DNA of 64,000 nt, from contig JAFIFX010000007.1 of NCBI GenBank assembly GCA_020831805.1, forward strand, positions 1 through 64,000, read 5' to 3'. The position numbers and the translations under genes were made by a program. Below, piece after piece: positions 9,478-18,186 of the stretch. The DNA comes from Planctomycetota bacterium. Its GTDB lineage: Bacteria > Planctomycetota > Phycisphaerae > Phycisphaerales > UBA1924. Below the pieces are notes generated by a model. That model was not told the DNA's origin. It worked only from the letters and a program-made list of their open reading frames with translations, and made no database searches. Positions within the stretch are counted from its first letter, which is position 1, and each line of letters begins with the position of its first letter.

Positions 9478-10695
9478 TTAATCCAACCAATCCTCCGCCT
9501 TCAACCGCGCCGGCACATACTCCTCCGTCACATAGGAGATGTCCTTGGTGATGAGGGATTCTACCTCCATCTTGAAGCCGTTGTCCAGCATGCGCTTGAT
9601 TTCCTTCTGCCAGCCTTTGTGGTCCTTGAACCACGGGTAGGCCGCGATCTGTTTGGCGCGTTGGATGTCGCGGTCGTTGAGGTCGATTTTGACATCGTCG
9701 GAGAGTTCGCAGCGGTCGTAGTCCATGGCGCGGATGCCCATGAACTTGGCGTCGGGGATGGCCAGGCGTTCGGACTCGAAGGCCAGGGAGATCGAGCCCT
9801 GTTTGATGACCGAGTAGATGTAGTGCCCCCAGGGGTCGCAGTCGAGCAGGCAGTAGATGGGCAGGTTGTGCTCCTTGTTGAGGCGGTGGAGCAGGCGGCG
9901 GACGCCGCGGGGGGGCTGGCCGGAGCCCTCGGTCAGGATGCAGTTGTGCTTCTCCCAGAAGCGGTCCTCGTTGAAGCGCTGCCAGACGGTGTCCTTTTCG
10001 ACATGCAGGACGAAGTCGGCCTGGACATTTTTGAACTGGAGGATGTCGGGCTCGCAGATGGAGGGGATGCCGTAGCCGCCGGTGCCCATGCGTCGGCAGT
10101 TGATCTCGTCGCCGTTGTCGATGACGGTGATGTTGCCGACCATGGTGCCGCGCTTCTTGGCGAAGACATGGAGCTCCTCGCGGAGCGAGCCGAGGGTGAC
10201 CTCGAGGTCCTCGAGGATGGTGTCGGACTCGGTCTGGTCGTCGAAGGTCTTTTCCTTGGTGCCCTCGATGGTGTGCAGGCCGGCGTAGAACATGCCGCGG
10301 AGGCTGGAGGTTTTGTTCTGCTCGATGAGGTTGATGATCCCGTTGGAGTGGATCAGGGTCTGCATGAACTTGCGGGCCTGCCCGAGGTTGAAGAGCTGGC
10401 GGGTGTTGGCCGCGTCGCCCATGCGGAGGATGCCGGCCTTCTTGTCCCACCGGGTGTTGGAGGCGGCCCGGGTGGGGACCTGGAACTCGGGCTCCGTGTT
10501 GGTCAGGGCGGCGGCGACGACGCCGTCGGCGAGCTGGTTGATCCGCCCGGCGGTGTGCTCGTCGCGGGCGGCGCGGTGGGCGGTTTTGGGGCGGGGGGGG
10601 GTCTTGGTGGACGCGCCGCCGGAGGACTTCGCGCCCGCGGCCTTTTTGGTGGTCTTCTTGCCGGAAGGTTTTTTGGTGGTGGTCTTTTTGGCCAT
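9478..10695 (-). CDS. top6A: DNA topoisomerase VI subunit A (Spo11-like)
   Basis: This 405-residue subunit cleaves and religates DNA in the heterotetrameric type IIB topoisomerase. The catalytic Tyr is Tyr137 in SLRGMFYAG. Toprim metal ligands are Glu233 (FVLHVEKD) and Asp285/Asp287 (LLDCDPWG). The first 40 residues are a basic Lys/Thr/Pro/Ala tail not typical of archaeal Top6A. It lies 2 nt downstream of the SUKH gene, with top6B further upstream on the same strand, so all four genes look co-transcribed. Confidence 0.93.
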   Translation of the reverse strand: MAKKTTTKKPSGKKTTKKAAGAKSSGGASTKTPPRPKTAHRAARDEHTAGRINQLADGVVAAALTNTEPEFQVPTRAASNTRWDKKAGILRMGDAANTRQLFNLGQARKFMQTLIHSNGIINLIEQNKTSSLRGMFYAGLHTIEGTKEKTFDDQTESDTILEDLEVTLGSLREELHVFAKKRGTMVGNITVIDNGDEINCRRMGTGGYGIPSICEPDILQFKNVQADFVLHVEKDTVWQRFNEDRFWEKHNCILTEGSGQPPRGVRRLLHRLNKEHNLPIYCLLDCDPWGHYIYSVIKQGSISLAFESERLAIPDAKFMGIRAMDYDRCELSDDVKIDLNDRDIQRAKQIAAYPWFKDHKGWQKEIKRMLDNGFKMEVESLITKDISYVTEEYVPARLKAEDWLD

Positions 10696-10697
10696 GG

Positions 10698-11225
10698 TCA
10701 ATCCTTGAACTTCTCGAAGAGCGGCCGGTACAGGCCCTTGACCTTGTTCATTCCGGGTTGCTGGTAGTCCCACTGGTGGAAGACGCTGCCGTGGCGTTTG
10801 GTTTCCTCGATCGCGCGGCGGAACCATTCGGCGAGGGAGGGGGCGACGATCGCGGTGCCGCGGCCGCTGTCGTGGTTGGAGCCGATGACGGAGCCTTCGG
10901 GGTAGACGGAGTCGCCCGCGTGGACGAGGTAGGTGAAGTCGCCGTTGCCCCAGTTGTGGAAGGAGACGGCTTTGTGGTCGGGGCCCTCGTCGTTCCAGAG
11001 GGCGTCGGCTTCCTGGACGCCGATGATCGAGAGGCCGAAAAAGTCGCCGCCGTCGCAGGAGCGCCAGAGGGCGATCAGGTCGGGGTGCAGGGCCGGGACA
11101 TGGGATTCGAGGCGGGCCTTGGCTTCGAGCCATTCGGGCTCTGGCAGGGGCGGGTTGAGGGTGCAGGTGGCGTCGTCGCCGAGGCGGAGTTTGCGGGCGG
11201 AATCGAGCAGGTCGGTGAGGTTCAC
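10698..11225 (-). CDS. SMI1/KNR4 (SUKH) family protein
   Basis: This 175-residue protein shows the SUKH pattern: PEPEWLEAKARLESHVPALHPDLIALWRSCDGGDF in the N-terminal half and GDSVYPEGSVIGSNHDSGRG in the second. SUKH proteins are often immunity proteins against polymorphic toxins, but many are housekeeping binders. The GTG start overlaps the stop of the upstream gene (GTGA). It sits between the two topo VI subunit genes. No toxin gene is adjacent. Confidence 0.8.
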   Translation of the reverse strand: MNLTDLLDSARKLRLGDDATCTLNPPLPEPEWLEAKARLESHVPALHPDLIALWRSCDGGDFFGLSIIGVQEADALWNDEGPDHKAVSFHNWGNGDFTYLVHAGDSVYPEGSVIGSNHDSGRGTAIVAPSLAEWFRRAIEETKRHGSVFHQWDYQQPGMNKVKGLYRPLFEKFKD

Positions 11226-11668
11226 GGGGTGTCCTCCGTGATCTGGGCGACCCGCCGTTTGATGGCCTCGACCGAGACGCATTCGCGGATTAGGCGGTCG
11301 ATGAGTTCTTCGTGCGGCCAGTCGCTGGTCGGTTCAAGGTAATGGCTGAGCACGCTGCACGCCCACATGTCTTCGGCCGCGGCCTTGATGACCTGGCGGA
11401 CGAGTTCGAGATGGGCTTGGTTGATTGGCTTGTCTTCGTGATACAGAATGGCGACGAGCACGGCATCCACCACCGACGACATGAAGACATCGTTGAGAGC
11501 GTGCCGGTGGGTCAAGTAGAAGCGGGCGAAGCGTTCGAGGTCGTGAGCGGTGGCGTATTGGGCCAGTCCGTCCTGGGCATACGCGTCGATCGTGATGCCG
11601 AGTTCGCGTTGGACGACCATTACCGCGTGGCCGTAGTCATCCTTCGGGTTGGATGGGGTGGTGGTCAT
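11222..11668 (-). CDS. Hypothetical helical protein in the topo VI cluster
   Basis: I do not recognise the family. The 148-residue product is predicted largely alpha-helical, without a signal peptide or membrane segment. It is coupled to the SUKH gene by a 4-nt overlap. An ATG five codons upstream (11683) is an alternative start. Codon use is less GC-extreme than in top6A or top6B. Confidence 0.7.
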   Translation of the reverse strand: MTTTPSNPKDDYGHAVMVVQRELGITIDAYAQDGLAQYATAHDLERFARFYLTHRHALNDVFMSSVVDAVLVAILYHEDKPINQAHLELVRQVIKAAAEDMWACSVLSHYLEPTSDWPHEELIDRLIRECVSVEAIKRRVAQITEDTP

Positions 11669-11728
11669 TCGTGTGCGGAGCATGCGGCAGTACGATCTTG
11701 CTGATGTCTTTGGGAGCTTGGCGGTGAG

Positions 11729-11782
11729 GGGCCGCTTCCTTCCGGGCGCGGCTTGTGTTTGTCCGGGCGCGGCTTGTGTTTA
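11729..11782. repeat. Repeat cluster at the 3' end of top6B
   Basis: Positions 11729-11756 are identical over 28 nt to 11916-11943 inside top6B. A 21-nt unit is also repeated in tandem at 11741-11761 and 11762-11782. The top6B stop codon lies in the last unit, so the gene end has been reshaped by local duplication. Confidence 0.85.
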
Positions 11783-13888
11783 GTCGTCACCGAAGAGGGC
11801 GGCGCCGGTGGGTTTGGTCTGGCGTTTCTTGGCAATCTTTTTGACGACCTTTTTCTTTTTGCGGGCGGCGGGGGTGGGAGGGTCGGACTTGGTGGGGTTC
11901 GACTTCGGCTTGGTTGGGCCGCTTCCTTCCGGGCGCGGCTTGTCGGGCAGGTCGGCCGGGGCGATCACGGGCTTGCCGTTGTCGCCGATGATGACGACAT
12001 CGTCGTCCTTGGCCAGGCGGCCGTGCTCGTCCTTGATGAAGCGGCCTTCCTCGTCGAGTTGGGCGTCGGCGATCTCGGTGCGGGCGCGGGCCTGTTCGAG
12101 CAGGGCGTTGTAGACCTGTTCGATCTCCGAGCCGGTGATGGCGTGGCAGGCCTTGGCGATCTCGCCGATGTAGCGCTCGAACACATCGCGCTTCTCGCCC
12201 TCGCGCTTCATGCGCTGGCGCCGGCGGACATACTGGCCGAGCTTGCGGCCGCACTCCTGCAGGGCGAGCTTCATCTCCTTGCGGATCTCGTCGTAGTCGG
12301 CGATGGCCTCCTTGGACTCGCTGGTGAAGGGGACCCAGACGGAGGCCATGTGGATCATGACGACGAGGGGGCCGACGGGGGCGCCGCCGCGGGGCTGCTG
12401 GAGGCCGTAGTTCTTCCAAGCGGTCTCGGTGACGGCCTTGAAGGACGAGCAGGCGGACTGCTGGTAGAGCAGCGGCACGCGGTTGGCGAAGCGGATGACG
12501 CGGGCGGACTGGTCGCCGGGCAGGTTGCCGCCGAAGGCGATGGCGCACTCGATGAGGAAGGGCCGGCCGCGGTAGACGGTCGCGACGCGGGTCGAGGCGG
12601 TGTAGAACTCGGCCTGGACGCCCTTGACCATGCCGGCGAGCATGGTTTTGACGCCGATGGGGGCCAGACAGTTGGTGGGGGGGTTGGGCAGCTTGGTGGC
12701 CTGCATGGCCTTGAAGAGGGCCTCGGCCTTGGCGTGGTCGATCGCGCCGACCTTGGTGCGGACGGGGATCTTGGCGTCGGCGCAGAGCTTGGAGGCCGTC
12801 GCGGGCGAGACGCGGGAGAAGCGGTCGGACAGGAAGGACGCGATGGTGGGGTTCTTCTGGTCGTGCTCGCTGTCGCGGAGCATCTGGAGGAGCATGCCGA
12901 GTTCGATGCCCTTGGGGTGGGGCATGATCTCCTGGGTCTCGGGGGGCAGCTCGGCCGTGCCGCGGGGGTAGATGATGACGCCCTTGTGCTCGGTGGTGTT
13001 GGTGGCGGCCAGGGCCTCGAGGTGGGAGGGGGCGACGGCGGAGTCAGGCTTGACGCCGCCGGACTCGGACGCGCCGGGGGCGAGGGTCGGGCCGTCCTCG
13101 TCGTCGGCGCCCCCCCCGGCGGCCTTGGTGGGCGGGACGAAGACGATGCGGGCGTGGGGGTTGGCGATGGCGGTCAGCTCGAGGAACTCGTCGACGGAGC
13201 CGCGGCCGCGCCGGTACTGGCCCTCGAGTTCGACGGTGACGCTGGTGCCGGTGGCGTAGATGGAGACGGGGAGGAACTCGCCGCCCAGGGCGAGCTCGCG
13301 GGTGCCGGCGGTCAGCTCGCGGAAGCGTGCGGGGGGGAAGTCGTCGGTCTCGGTGTCGACGGTGACCTCGGCGCGGTTGGTCTTGGTGTTCATGGCCAGC
13401 TCGATGTGGTGAGCCTTGGCCTTGGGGCTGGTGCGGGTGTGGATGACCATGGGCTTGCCGGTGGTCAGCAGGCCGTACATGCCGGCGGCGGAGATGCCGA
13501 TGCCCTGCTGGCCGCGGGACATCTTCAGGCGGTGGAACTTGGAGCCGTAGAGGAGGCGTCCGAAGATGTGCTCGACCTGCTTGCGGACGATGCCGGGGCC
13601 GTTGTCGGCGATGGTGACGCGGTACTTGGAGGACTTGGCGCTGGCCGGGCGATCGGGCTGGAGGTCCTCGATCACGACGGTGATGTCGGGGAGGATTTCG
13701 GCCTCCTCGCAGGCGTCGAGGGCGTTGTCGACGGCCTCCTTGACGGTGGTCAGGAGGGCCTTGCGGGGGTTGTCGAAGCCGAGCAGGTGGCGGTTCTTGG
13801 CGAAGAACTCCGAGACGGAGATCTCGCGCTGCTTGGCCGCCATGGTCTCGGCGGTGGCGCGCTGCTTGGATGCGGCTTTTTTGGCCAT
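11780..13888 (-). CDS. top6B: DNA topoisomerase VI subunit B (GHKL ATPase)
   Basis: This 702-residue ATPase subunit gates the DNA passage of topo VI. It carries the GHKL N-box (EAVDNALDA, 51-59), G1 box (DNGPG, 95-99) and G2 box (GQQGIGISAAG, 126-136), followed by a transducer domain. The WKxY motif typical of Top6B is present (AWKNYGL). The C-terminal 60 residues are rich in Lys and Pro (KKKKVVKKIAKKRQ), like the basic N-terminal tail of its partner. AAGGAGGGC lies about 6 nt before the chosen ATG. It shares one direction with the hypothetical, SUKH and top6A genes. Confidence 0.93.
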   Translation of the reverse strand: MAKKAASKQRATAETMAAKQREISVSEFFAKNRHLLGFDNPRKALLTTVKEAVDNALDACEEAEILPDITVVIEDLQPDRPASAKSSKYRVTIADNGPGIVRKQVEHIFGRLLYGSKFHRLKMSRGQQGIGISAAGMYGLLTTGKPMVIHTRTSPKAKAHHIELAMNTKTNRAEVTVDTETDDFPPARFRELTAGTRELALGGEFLPVSIYATGTSVTVELEGQYRRGRGSVDEFLELTAIANPHARIVFVPPTKAAGGGADDEDGPTLAPGASESGGVKPDSAVAPSHLEALAATNTTEHKGVIIYPRGTAELPPETQEIMPHPKGIELGMLLQMLRDSEHDQKNPTIASFLSDRFSRVSPATASKLCADAKIPVRTKVGAIDHAKAEALFKAMQATKLPNPPTNCLAPIGVKTMLAGMVKGVQAEFYTASTRVATVYRGRPFLIECAIAFGGNLPGDQSARVIRFANRVPLLYQQSACSSFKAVTETAWKNYGLQQPRGGAPVGPLVVMIHMASVWVPFTSESKEAIADYDEIRKEMKLALQECGRKLGQYVRRRQRMKREGEKRDVFERYIGEIAKACHAITGSEIEQVYNALLEQARARTEIADAQLDEEGRFIKDEHGRLAKDDDVVIIGDNGKPVIAPADLPDKPRPEGSGPTKPKSNPTKSDPPTPAARKKKKVVKKIAKKRQTKPTGAALFGDD

Positions 13889-14091
13889 CCATGCCCTCCT
13901 TGGCGTGGTGGTGGGTGGGAACGGTCGGGCGTGAAGGGAAGGATAGCGTGGATCGGCTGGTTTTGCCCGGTTGCGGGGCGTTTGCGGGCGGGCGTGGCCG
14001 GGGTTTGGGGAGATCTGGACGGGGTGAAGGCGTGGGCGGGCGCGCCTAGGCTTGCGGCCCCTAACCAATCACCAAGGATGAGGTAAACCCC

Positions 14092-14562
14092 ATGGAAACC
14101 ACGCTGATCATCTTCAAGCCCGACGCCGTGCAGCGGGGCCTGTCCGGCAAGATCCTGACCCGCTTCGAGGAGAAGGGCCTGCAGATCGTCGGGATGAAAC
14201 TGATGCAGATCTCGCAGGAGCTGGCGGCGACCCACTACGAGGCGCACCAGGGCAAGCCGTTCTACGACGGTCTGGTCAAGTTCATGACCTCCAGCCCGGT
14301 GGTGGTGCTGGCCGTGCGCGGCATGGGCGCGATCGGGGTGTCCCGCAAGATGATGGGCGCGACCTTCGGGTCCAAGGCCGAGCCGGGGACCATCCGGGGC
14401 GACTTCGGCGTGTCGAACAGCTTCAACCTGATCCACGGCTCGGACAGCCCCGAGGCGGCCGAGCGGGAACTCAAGCTGTTCTTCAAGGACGGCGAGGTGC
14501 TCGACTACAACCGGGCGATCGCGAGCTGGGTCTACGACATGTCCAGCGGCTCGCCGGAGTGA
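14092..14562 (+). CDS. ndk: Nucleoside diphosphate kinase
   Basis: This 156-residue cytosolic enzyme transfers the gamma-phosphate from ATP to other NDPs through phosphohistidine His115 (NLIHGSDSPE). The usual start ETTLIIFKPDAVQRG and the Kpn-loop region are present. AAGGATGAGG precedes the ATG by about 9 nt. Transcription probably ends at the hairpin 29 nt downstream. Confidence 0.96.
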   Translation: METTLIIFKPDAVQRGLSGKILTRFEEKGLQIVGMKLMQISQELAATHYEAHQGKPFYDGLVKFMTSSPVVVLAVRGMGAIGVSRKMMGATFGSKAEPGTIRGDFGVSNSFNLIHGSDSPEAAERELKLFFKDGEVLDYNRAIASWVYDMSSGSPE

Positions 14563-14590
14563 GCGGGCCTGTCGGTTGACAAAAAAAGAG

Positions 14591-14627
14591 AACGCCAGCC
14601 TTTCCCTCTTGGCTGGCGTTTTTCTTT
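14591..14627. terminator. Intrinsic terminator between ndk and csrA (bidirectional)
   Basis: AACGCCAGCC and GGCTGGCGTT form a perfect 10-bp stem with a 10-nt loop. T-rich DNA follows on the plus strand and A-rich DNA precedes it, so it can serve both convergent genes. Confidence 0.9.
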
Positions 14628-14673
14628 GGATCCCTGCTGTCTCGTACGAGCCTGCTGTGCGGGGAAGGCGTGT

Positions 14674-14907
14674 TCAGACGGAGGCGGCGGGCTTGATGGT
14701 GCCGATGACGGAGGGCGGTGACTCCTCGGCCGGCTCGGAGGTGATCTGGTCGGCGATCTCGCGTCGGTGGATCTCGACATCGCGGGGGAAGTCGAAGGCG
14801 ACGCGGACGCGCTCACCCTTCACGGAAGCGATGCGGACGATCCCGATGGGGTTCCTCGGGTCTCCGATGACGACTTCTTCGCCTTCTCTGCGTGTGATCA
14901 CCAGCAT
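14674..14907 (-). CDS. csrA: Carbon storage regulator CsrA
   Basis: This 77-residue RNA-binding regulator binds GGA motifs in mRNA leaders. The N-terminus MLVITRREGEEVVIGD and the RVAFDFPRDVEIHRREI segment are the two RNA-contact strands. A 16-residue Pro/Ser-rich tail extends beyond the usual length of about 61 residues. It has its own promoter (14965-14993) and a GGAG ribosome site. Confidence 0.94.
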   Translation of the reverse strand: MLVITRREGEEVVIGDPRNPIGIVRIASVKGERVRVAFDFPRDVEIHRREIADQITSEPAEESPPSVIGTIKPAASV

Positions 14908-14964
14908 TGCTTGCTCCCTGCCGCCGCGATCGTGAATGGGGGCCGATCCTCAGCCGCTCAGATC

Positions 14965-14993
14965 AGTATACGGTGAAGCGGGGTTGGATCCAA
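14965..14993 (-). promoter_or_regulatory. csrA promoter
   Basis: TTGGAT (-35; 14988-14993) and TATACT (-10; 14965-14970) are separated by 17 bp. The predicted leader is about 50 nt, long enough for the ribosome site seen. Confidence 0.7.
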
Positions 14994-15087
14994 GCATTGT
15001 TTTGACGCAAACCGGTGCGGGGGCAGGAATTGCGCTCAAGGTCCGATTACTCGGGCTTCCACGCAGGCTTTCGTGCACAGGGGCCGC

Positions 15088-15345
15088 TCAATCGACGGCT
15101 TCGACGCCCGTGATGCCCGGGACGCGGTCCTGGAGGTTGCGTTCGATGCCCATGCGCAGGGTCATCGAGGCCGAGGGGCAGCCGACGCAGGCGCCGTGCA
15201 TGCGGATGCGGACGGCGTTTGATTGGGTGATTTCAACCAGTTCGATGTCGCCGCCGTCGGCCTGGACGGCGGGGCGGATGCGCTCGATGACGAACGCGAC
15301 CTGGTCCCAGAGAGGGTGCTGGGTGGTGTCCTGGGGGGTGGGCAT
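15088..15345 (-). CDS. nfu: NifU-like (Nfu) iron-sulfur scaffold domain protein
   Basis: This 85-residue single-domain protein has the Nfu core: ERIRPAVQADGGDIELVEI and the CxxC cluster site CVGCPSAS. It probably carries a 4Fe-4S cluster to client enzymes. TAAACT lies 6 nt before the ATG with no ribosome site, so the mRNA should be leaderless. Confidence 0.93.
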   Translation of the reverse strand: MPTPQDTTQHPLWDQVAFVIERIRPAVQADGGDIELVEITQSNAVRIRMHGACVGCPSASMTLRMGIERNLQDRVPGITGVEAVD

Positions 15346-15351
15346 CGGGGG

Positions 15352-15357
15352 AGTTTA
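15352..15357 (-). promoter_or_regulatory. -10 box TAAACT of nfu (leaderless)
   Basis: The hexamer ends 6 nt before the ATG. Confidence 0.55.
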
Positions 15358-15401
15358 TGCCGCGATCGGATCGGCGGGCGGGGCGGGTGCGGGGCGGCGG
15401 G

Positions 15402-15869
15402 TCAGAAGGTGATGACCCGGCGGTCGGATTTGAGGTCTTCGCTGAGCGGGGCGCCCATGTAGCGGACTTCCAGGCCGGCTTCGCGGAGGTCGTCGGCGAT
15501 GCCGTAGGAGTCGGCGCAGGCGAGGCAGGCGACGACCTCGACGCCGAGTTGCTGGAGGGCCTGGATCTTGGCGCGGATGTCCTTGTCGGCGACGACGAGG
15601 CGCTGCGAGGGGCCCCAGATGATCAGGCGGATGTCGGCGAACCACTCCTGGCGCTGGGCCCCGGTGGCGTACATCAGGACCATGCGGTGGGCGACATCGG
15701 GGTCGGCGCTGGTCCAGACGATGGTCAGGGCGTCGGGCTGGGTGTTGGGCTGGGCGTCGTGCTCGCTGGGGCGCTGATCGGAGGCGAAGGCGAACCAGGC
15801 GGCCCCGGCGAGGAGCAGGGCGAGGAGGATTGCGGGCAGGGTGTTACTGTGGGGCTGTGGGCTGGGCAT
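15402..15869 (-). CDS. Membrane-anchored DsrE/DsrF-like protein
   Basis: The 155-residue product has one N-terminal hydrophobic helix (about residues 12-29) followed by a DsrE-like domain: LTIVWTSADPDVAHRMVLMYA, IIWGPSQRLV, and the loop VVACLACADSYGIADDL with two Cys. DsrE proteins handle sulfur or sit in regulatory complexes; the role here is unknown. AAAGGAACC precedes the start. Confidence 0.75.
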   Translation of the reverse strand: MPSPQPHSNTLPAILLALLLAGAAWFAFASDQRPSEHDAQPNTQPDALTIVWTSADPDVAHRMVLMYATGAQRQEWFADIRLIIWGPSQRLVVADKDIRAKIQALQQLGVEVVACLACADSYGIADDLREAGLEVRYMGAPLSEDLKSDRRVITF

Positions 15870-16188
15870 GTCGGTTCCTTTCGTTGCCCGTTCCTGCGGT
15901 CAAAGGGTACCGTCGCGGGCGGGATGCCGCAAGGATGGCGTATTCTGGGGTGAGGCGTGTCCGGGCGGTGGAGGCCGCGGTGTTCGTGTTTGGGGGGCGA
16001 AGTGGCGTGCGGGGTCCGGTTGGGCGGGGTGCTGTGGCACTACGAACGGCGACGGGCGGCCTGAAACGGGCGGGACGGAGTATTTGCACCACGCTGGGGA
16101 GCGGGTTTCGAGCGTCAGGTCGCCGCTTCATTGCCCGGATCAGTTTTGCATACGGCGGGCCTTGCATGCGATGCAAAGATCGTGCAGA
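15870..16188. other. Intergenic stretch at the left edge of the accessory patch
   Basis: I see no gene. It holds the promoter region of the DsrE-like gene and a copy of repeat R2 (16060-16089). GC falls towards the right end, where the low-GC genes begin. Confidence 0.5.
16060..16089. repeat. Direct repeat R2, copy 1
   Basis: About 30 nt, running from CCTGAAA to GAGTATTTGCAC. It matches 17353-17383 with a few substitutions and one extra base in the second copy. Confidence 0.7.
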
Positions 16189-16905
16189 TTACCCTCCTCC
16201 CCCTTTGGATTGGGCACTCCCTGTCCAACAATACATCTTCATTGAGAGCGACAATGACAGAAAAATGCCTCGCGCCAAGTCGTCTGAAACCACGCGATCG
16301 ATAGACTCCCGGGAGGCATCAAAGATGGGAACTGCCTCATCAAAGATCCTCTTTGCAGGAATCCTCCTTGTCACAATTCCCCGCAACAGATGGTAGGTTT
16401 GCGTGAAGGTTCCGGTGTTCGAGCCTGAGAGTCCAAACTCGGCCCGGCTGTCGAGGTCCACAACCCGAATATGCGACGGGATCAAGAGCCCCCCGTATGC
16501 CAGGCTGTACCGACGGCCGCAAACAACGACCTCGGGGCACAAAACACGGGACGAAACTCGTGGATCAGTCCGCGACATTCTGTGTGACATCCGAAAATGG
16601 GCGGAGGAAGATGCCGCGTGCCCGCGGATGAACACGCAGAAATCATAATCGTGCGCAGTTGAAAACGATGTCCACTTAGCAGAATGGATGAGCATGCTGC
16701 CCCCGTGAGCGACATGGTGATCAAACGGTTGACAAAAGACTGTTCCAACGCGCCTTCGGACAAGAAAGTTATCTGAAAACTCTGCAACTGCCCAAGGTTT
16801 CATTCCGAGGTGGTAAGGGCTCGTTAGAAGAGCACTCCAGCTCCGGATTGGGCCGCTGTCGATGTCTTCCGAGACTTCGCTCTGCAAGAACTCGGCATGG
16901 CTCAA
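16189..16905 (-). CDS. Hypothetical protein of the accessory patch
   Basis: I recognise no domain. The 238-residue frame is the only long one in a stretch of lower GC and reads like a soluble protein (VAHGGSMLIHSAKWTSFSTAHDYDFCVFIRGH; YSLAYGGLLIPSHIRVVDLDSR). No signal peptide is evident. It lies between repeat copies together with the degraded ORF at 16940-17432. Confidence 0.55.
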   Translation of the reverse strand: MSHAEFLQSEVSEDIDSGPIRSWSALLTSPYHLGMKPWAVAEFSDNFLVRRRVGTVFCQPFDHHVAHGGSMLIHSAKWTSFSTAHDYDFCVFIRGHAASSSAHFRMSHRMSRTDPRVSSRVLCPEVVVCGRRYSLAYGGLLIPSHIRVVDLDSRAEFGLSGSNTGTFTQTYHLLRGIVTRRIPAKRIFDEAVPIFDASRESIDRVVSDDLARGIFLSLSLSMKMYCWTGSAQSKGGGG

Positions 16906-17310
16906 AGCCTCTTCCGCGGCGGCCGACTAACCATCCCTGTCATCGCTTCGGCAGCATTCGAGATAGTCTTTCGCCGCTCCGCTCCATGCGGCGTTTGTCG
17001 GTCTTTGTTTCATAGATTTGGACACTCTTGCAGCCTAAAACTAAAAGTTCCCCGTTGCTGAGTATGCCATTGCCCCTCAGGCGAGTCGTTCCAAGACGCG
17101 CCGAATCTGCTTTCGGGTCTGTACTCGAACCAGATCCTGACGCTCGCATCCACACAGGCCTTGACCAAGAACCGGGATTCGTACCCTTTCCCACCTCCGT
17201 TGCGCGAGAGGCAAAGCTGGCCTGAAACGCCTGCTTGGCCCCGGCCGCGCACACCATCCGGATCCGTACCTCCCGCGGGCGGGGCGCCCGGCTGAGTCAG
17301 TCTATTGGGG

Positions 17311-17347
17311 TGCGGGGTTTGACGCAAGGCGGGTGGGGCGGGGTCGG
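17311..17347. repeat. Direct repeat R1, copy 1 (37 nt exact)
   Basis: It begins TGCGGGGTTTGACGC and is identical over 37 nt to 18187-18223. The two copies bracket the low-GC membrane-protein gene at 17433-18065. Confidence 0.9.
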
Positions 17348-17352
17348 GGCGA

Positions 17353-17383
17353 CCTGAAATGAGTCGGGACCGAGTATTTGCAC
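17353..17383. repeat. Direct repeat R2, copy 2
   Basis: It lies 5 nt after R1 copy 1, so R1 and R2 form one composite element here. It matches 16060-16089. Confidence 0.7.
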
Positions 17384-17432
17384 GTCGACGAGAAGTGAGA
17401 TTCGAAGCCCGGACCGTTGTCCGGCACCCCAA

Positions 17433-18065
17433 TCATTTTTTTACACGACAAGGCATAACGCTTTTCTCCCTGTGATTTGGTGGAATTAAATTAGTCAAGA
17501 TAGCCCTTGAAGAGGTTATATCTACTATTTTAACATCATCAACCAGTATGCCATGATCACACAAATCACGGAGAAACTGTAGTGTTGAAGAGTGAGAGGG
17601 GAAAAATACGGTTCTCATCGCCGATCGATGATCTGTCGACGTAAAAGATATAGTGCCATATGGATCCCTGTTTAAATCGCGCGTGCGAAACCACGTTGCG
17701 TGACTGCCCGCTTTTACTTTTATTGTGATTGCTTTCTGGGAAGACGCATTGCCAATACATATGTTCAAGAAATTATCATTAACAAGGTCTGCGTGAACCG
17801 AATACGAAGGAGACTGCTTGATCAGTAGCAGCCTTATGTCTAGCAATAAAGCCATAGAGATGAACAATGGAATAAAAATCAGCGAAACAATAATAGTCAT
17901 TACCCACCAGTCCGTTCCTTGGCTGGTTAGTCCAATGAGAGCATACACAATGGCGCCGAGTAAAATTAATAGTAAGCATACTTTTGTTTCTCCCCAGGAA
18001 AACCAGGAGGACAGGGGTGACTTGGAACCGGAAGGTACAAATGAGATGGTCACAAAGTTCTCCAT
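17433..18065 (-). CDS. Hypothetical two-helix membrane protein (low GC)
   Basis: The 210-residue product has two membrane helices near residues 28-50 and 54-78 and a soluble domain of about 130 residues. I do not recognise the family. The gene is among the most AT-rich in the window and is flanked by the 37-nt repeat R1, which suggests recent acquisition. Confidence 0.65.
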   Translation of the reverse strand: MENFVTISFVPSGSKSPLSSWFSWGETKVCLLLILLGAIVYALIGLTSQGTDWWVMTIIVSLIFIPLFISMALLLDIRLLLIKQSPSYSVHADLVNDNFLNICIGNASSQKAITIKVKAGSHATWFRTRDLNRDPYGTISFTSTDHRSAMRTVFFPSHSSTLQFLRDLCDHGILVDDVKIVDITSSRAILTNLIPPNHREKSVMPCRVKK

Positions 18066-18186
18066 TCGGGCTCACGAAAAACAACTAGGAACCAGGGGGA
18101 CATGGGGGTTGCCCTAGCCGGTCGGGAGTGTGCGGGGGCGCACGCCATGGGAGCGGGGTCGCCCTGAGGGGTCAGTGTACCGGATC

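Larger units (their letters stand above)
16940..17432 (-). pseudogene. Possible frameshifted hypothetical gene
   Basis: Two minus-strand frames each hold protein-like text. One gives CVDASVRIWFEYRPESRFG with a short end at 17010. The other gives GELLVLGCKSVQIYETKTDK and ends at 16940. They overlap around 17030-17100, as expected if one gene has been broken by a frameshift. Neither has a convincing start. Both may also be chance frames. Confidence 0.25.

Noticed and set aside
10698-11225. SUKH protein as the antitoxin of the RelA/SpoT-type gene
   Set aside because: The topo VI A gene lies between them, composition differs sharply, and the SUKH gene is coupled to the topo VI cluster instead.
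11753-14086. A 777-codon frame opposite top6B
   Set aside because: It is low-complexity Gly/Ala/Val text fully antisense to a protein with intact GHKL and WKxY motifs.
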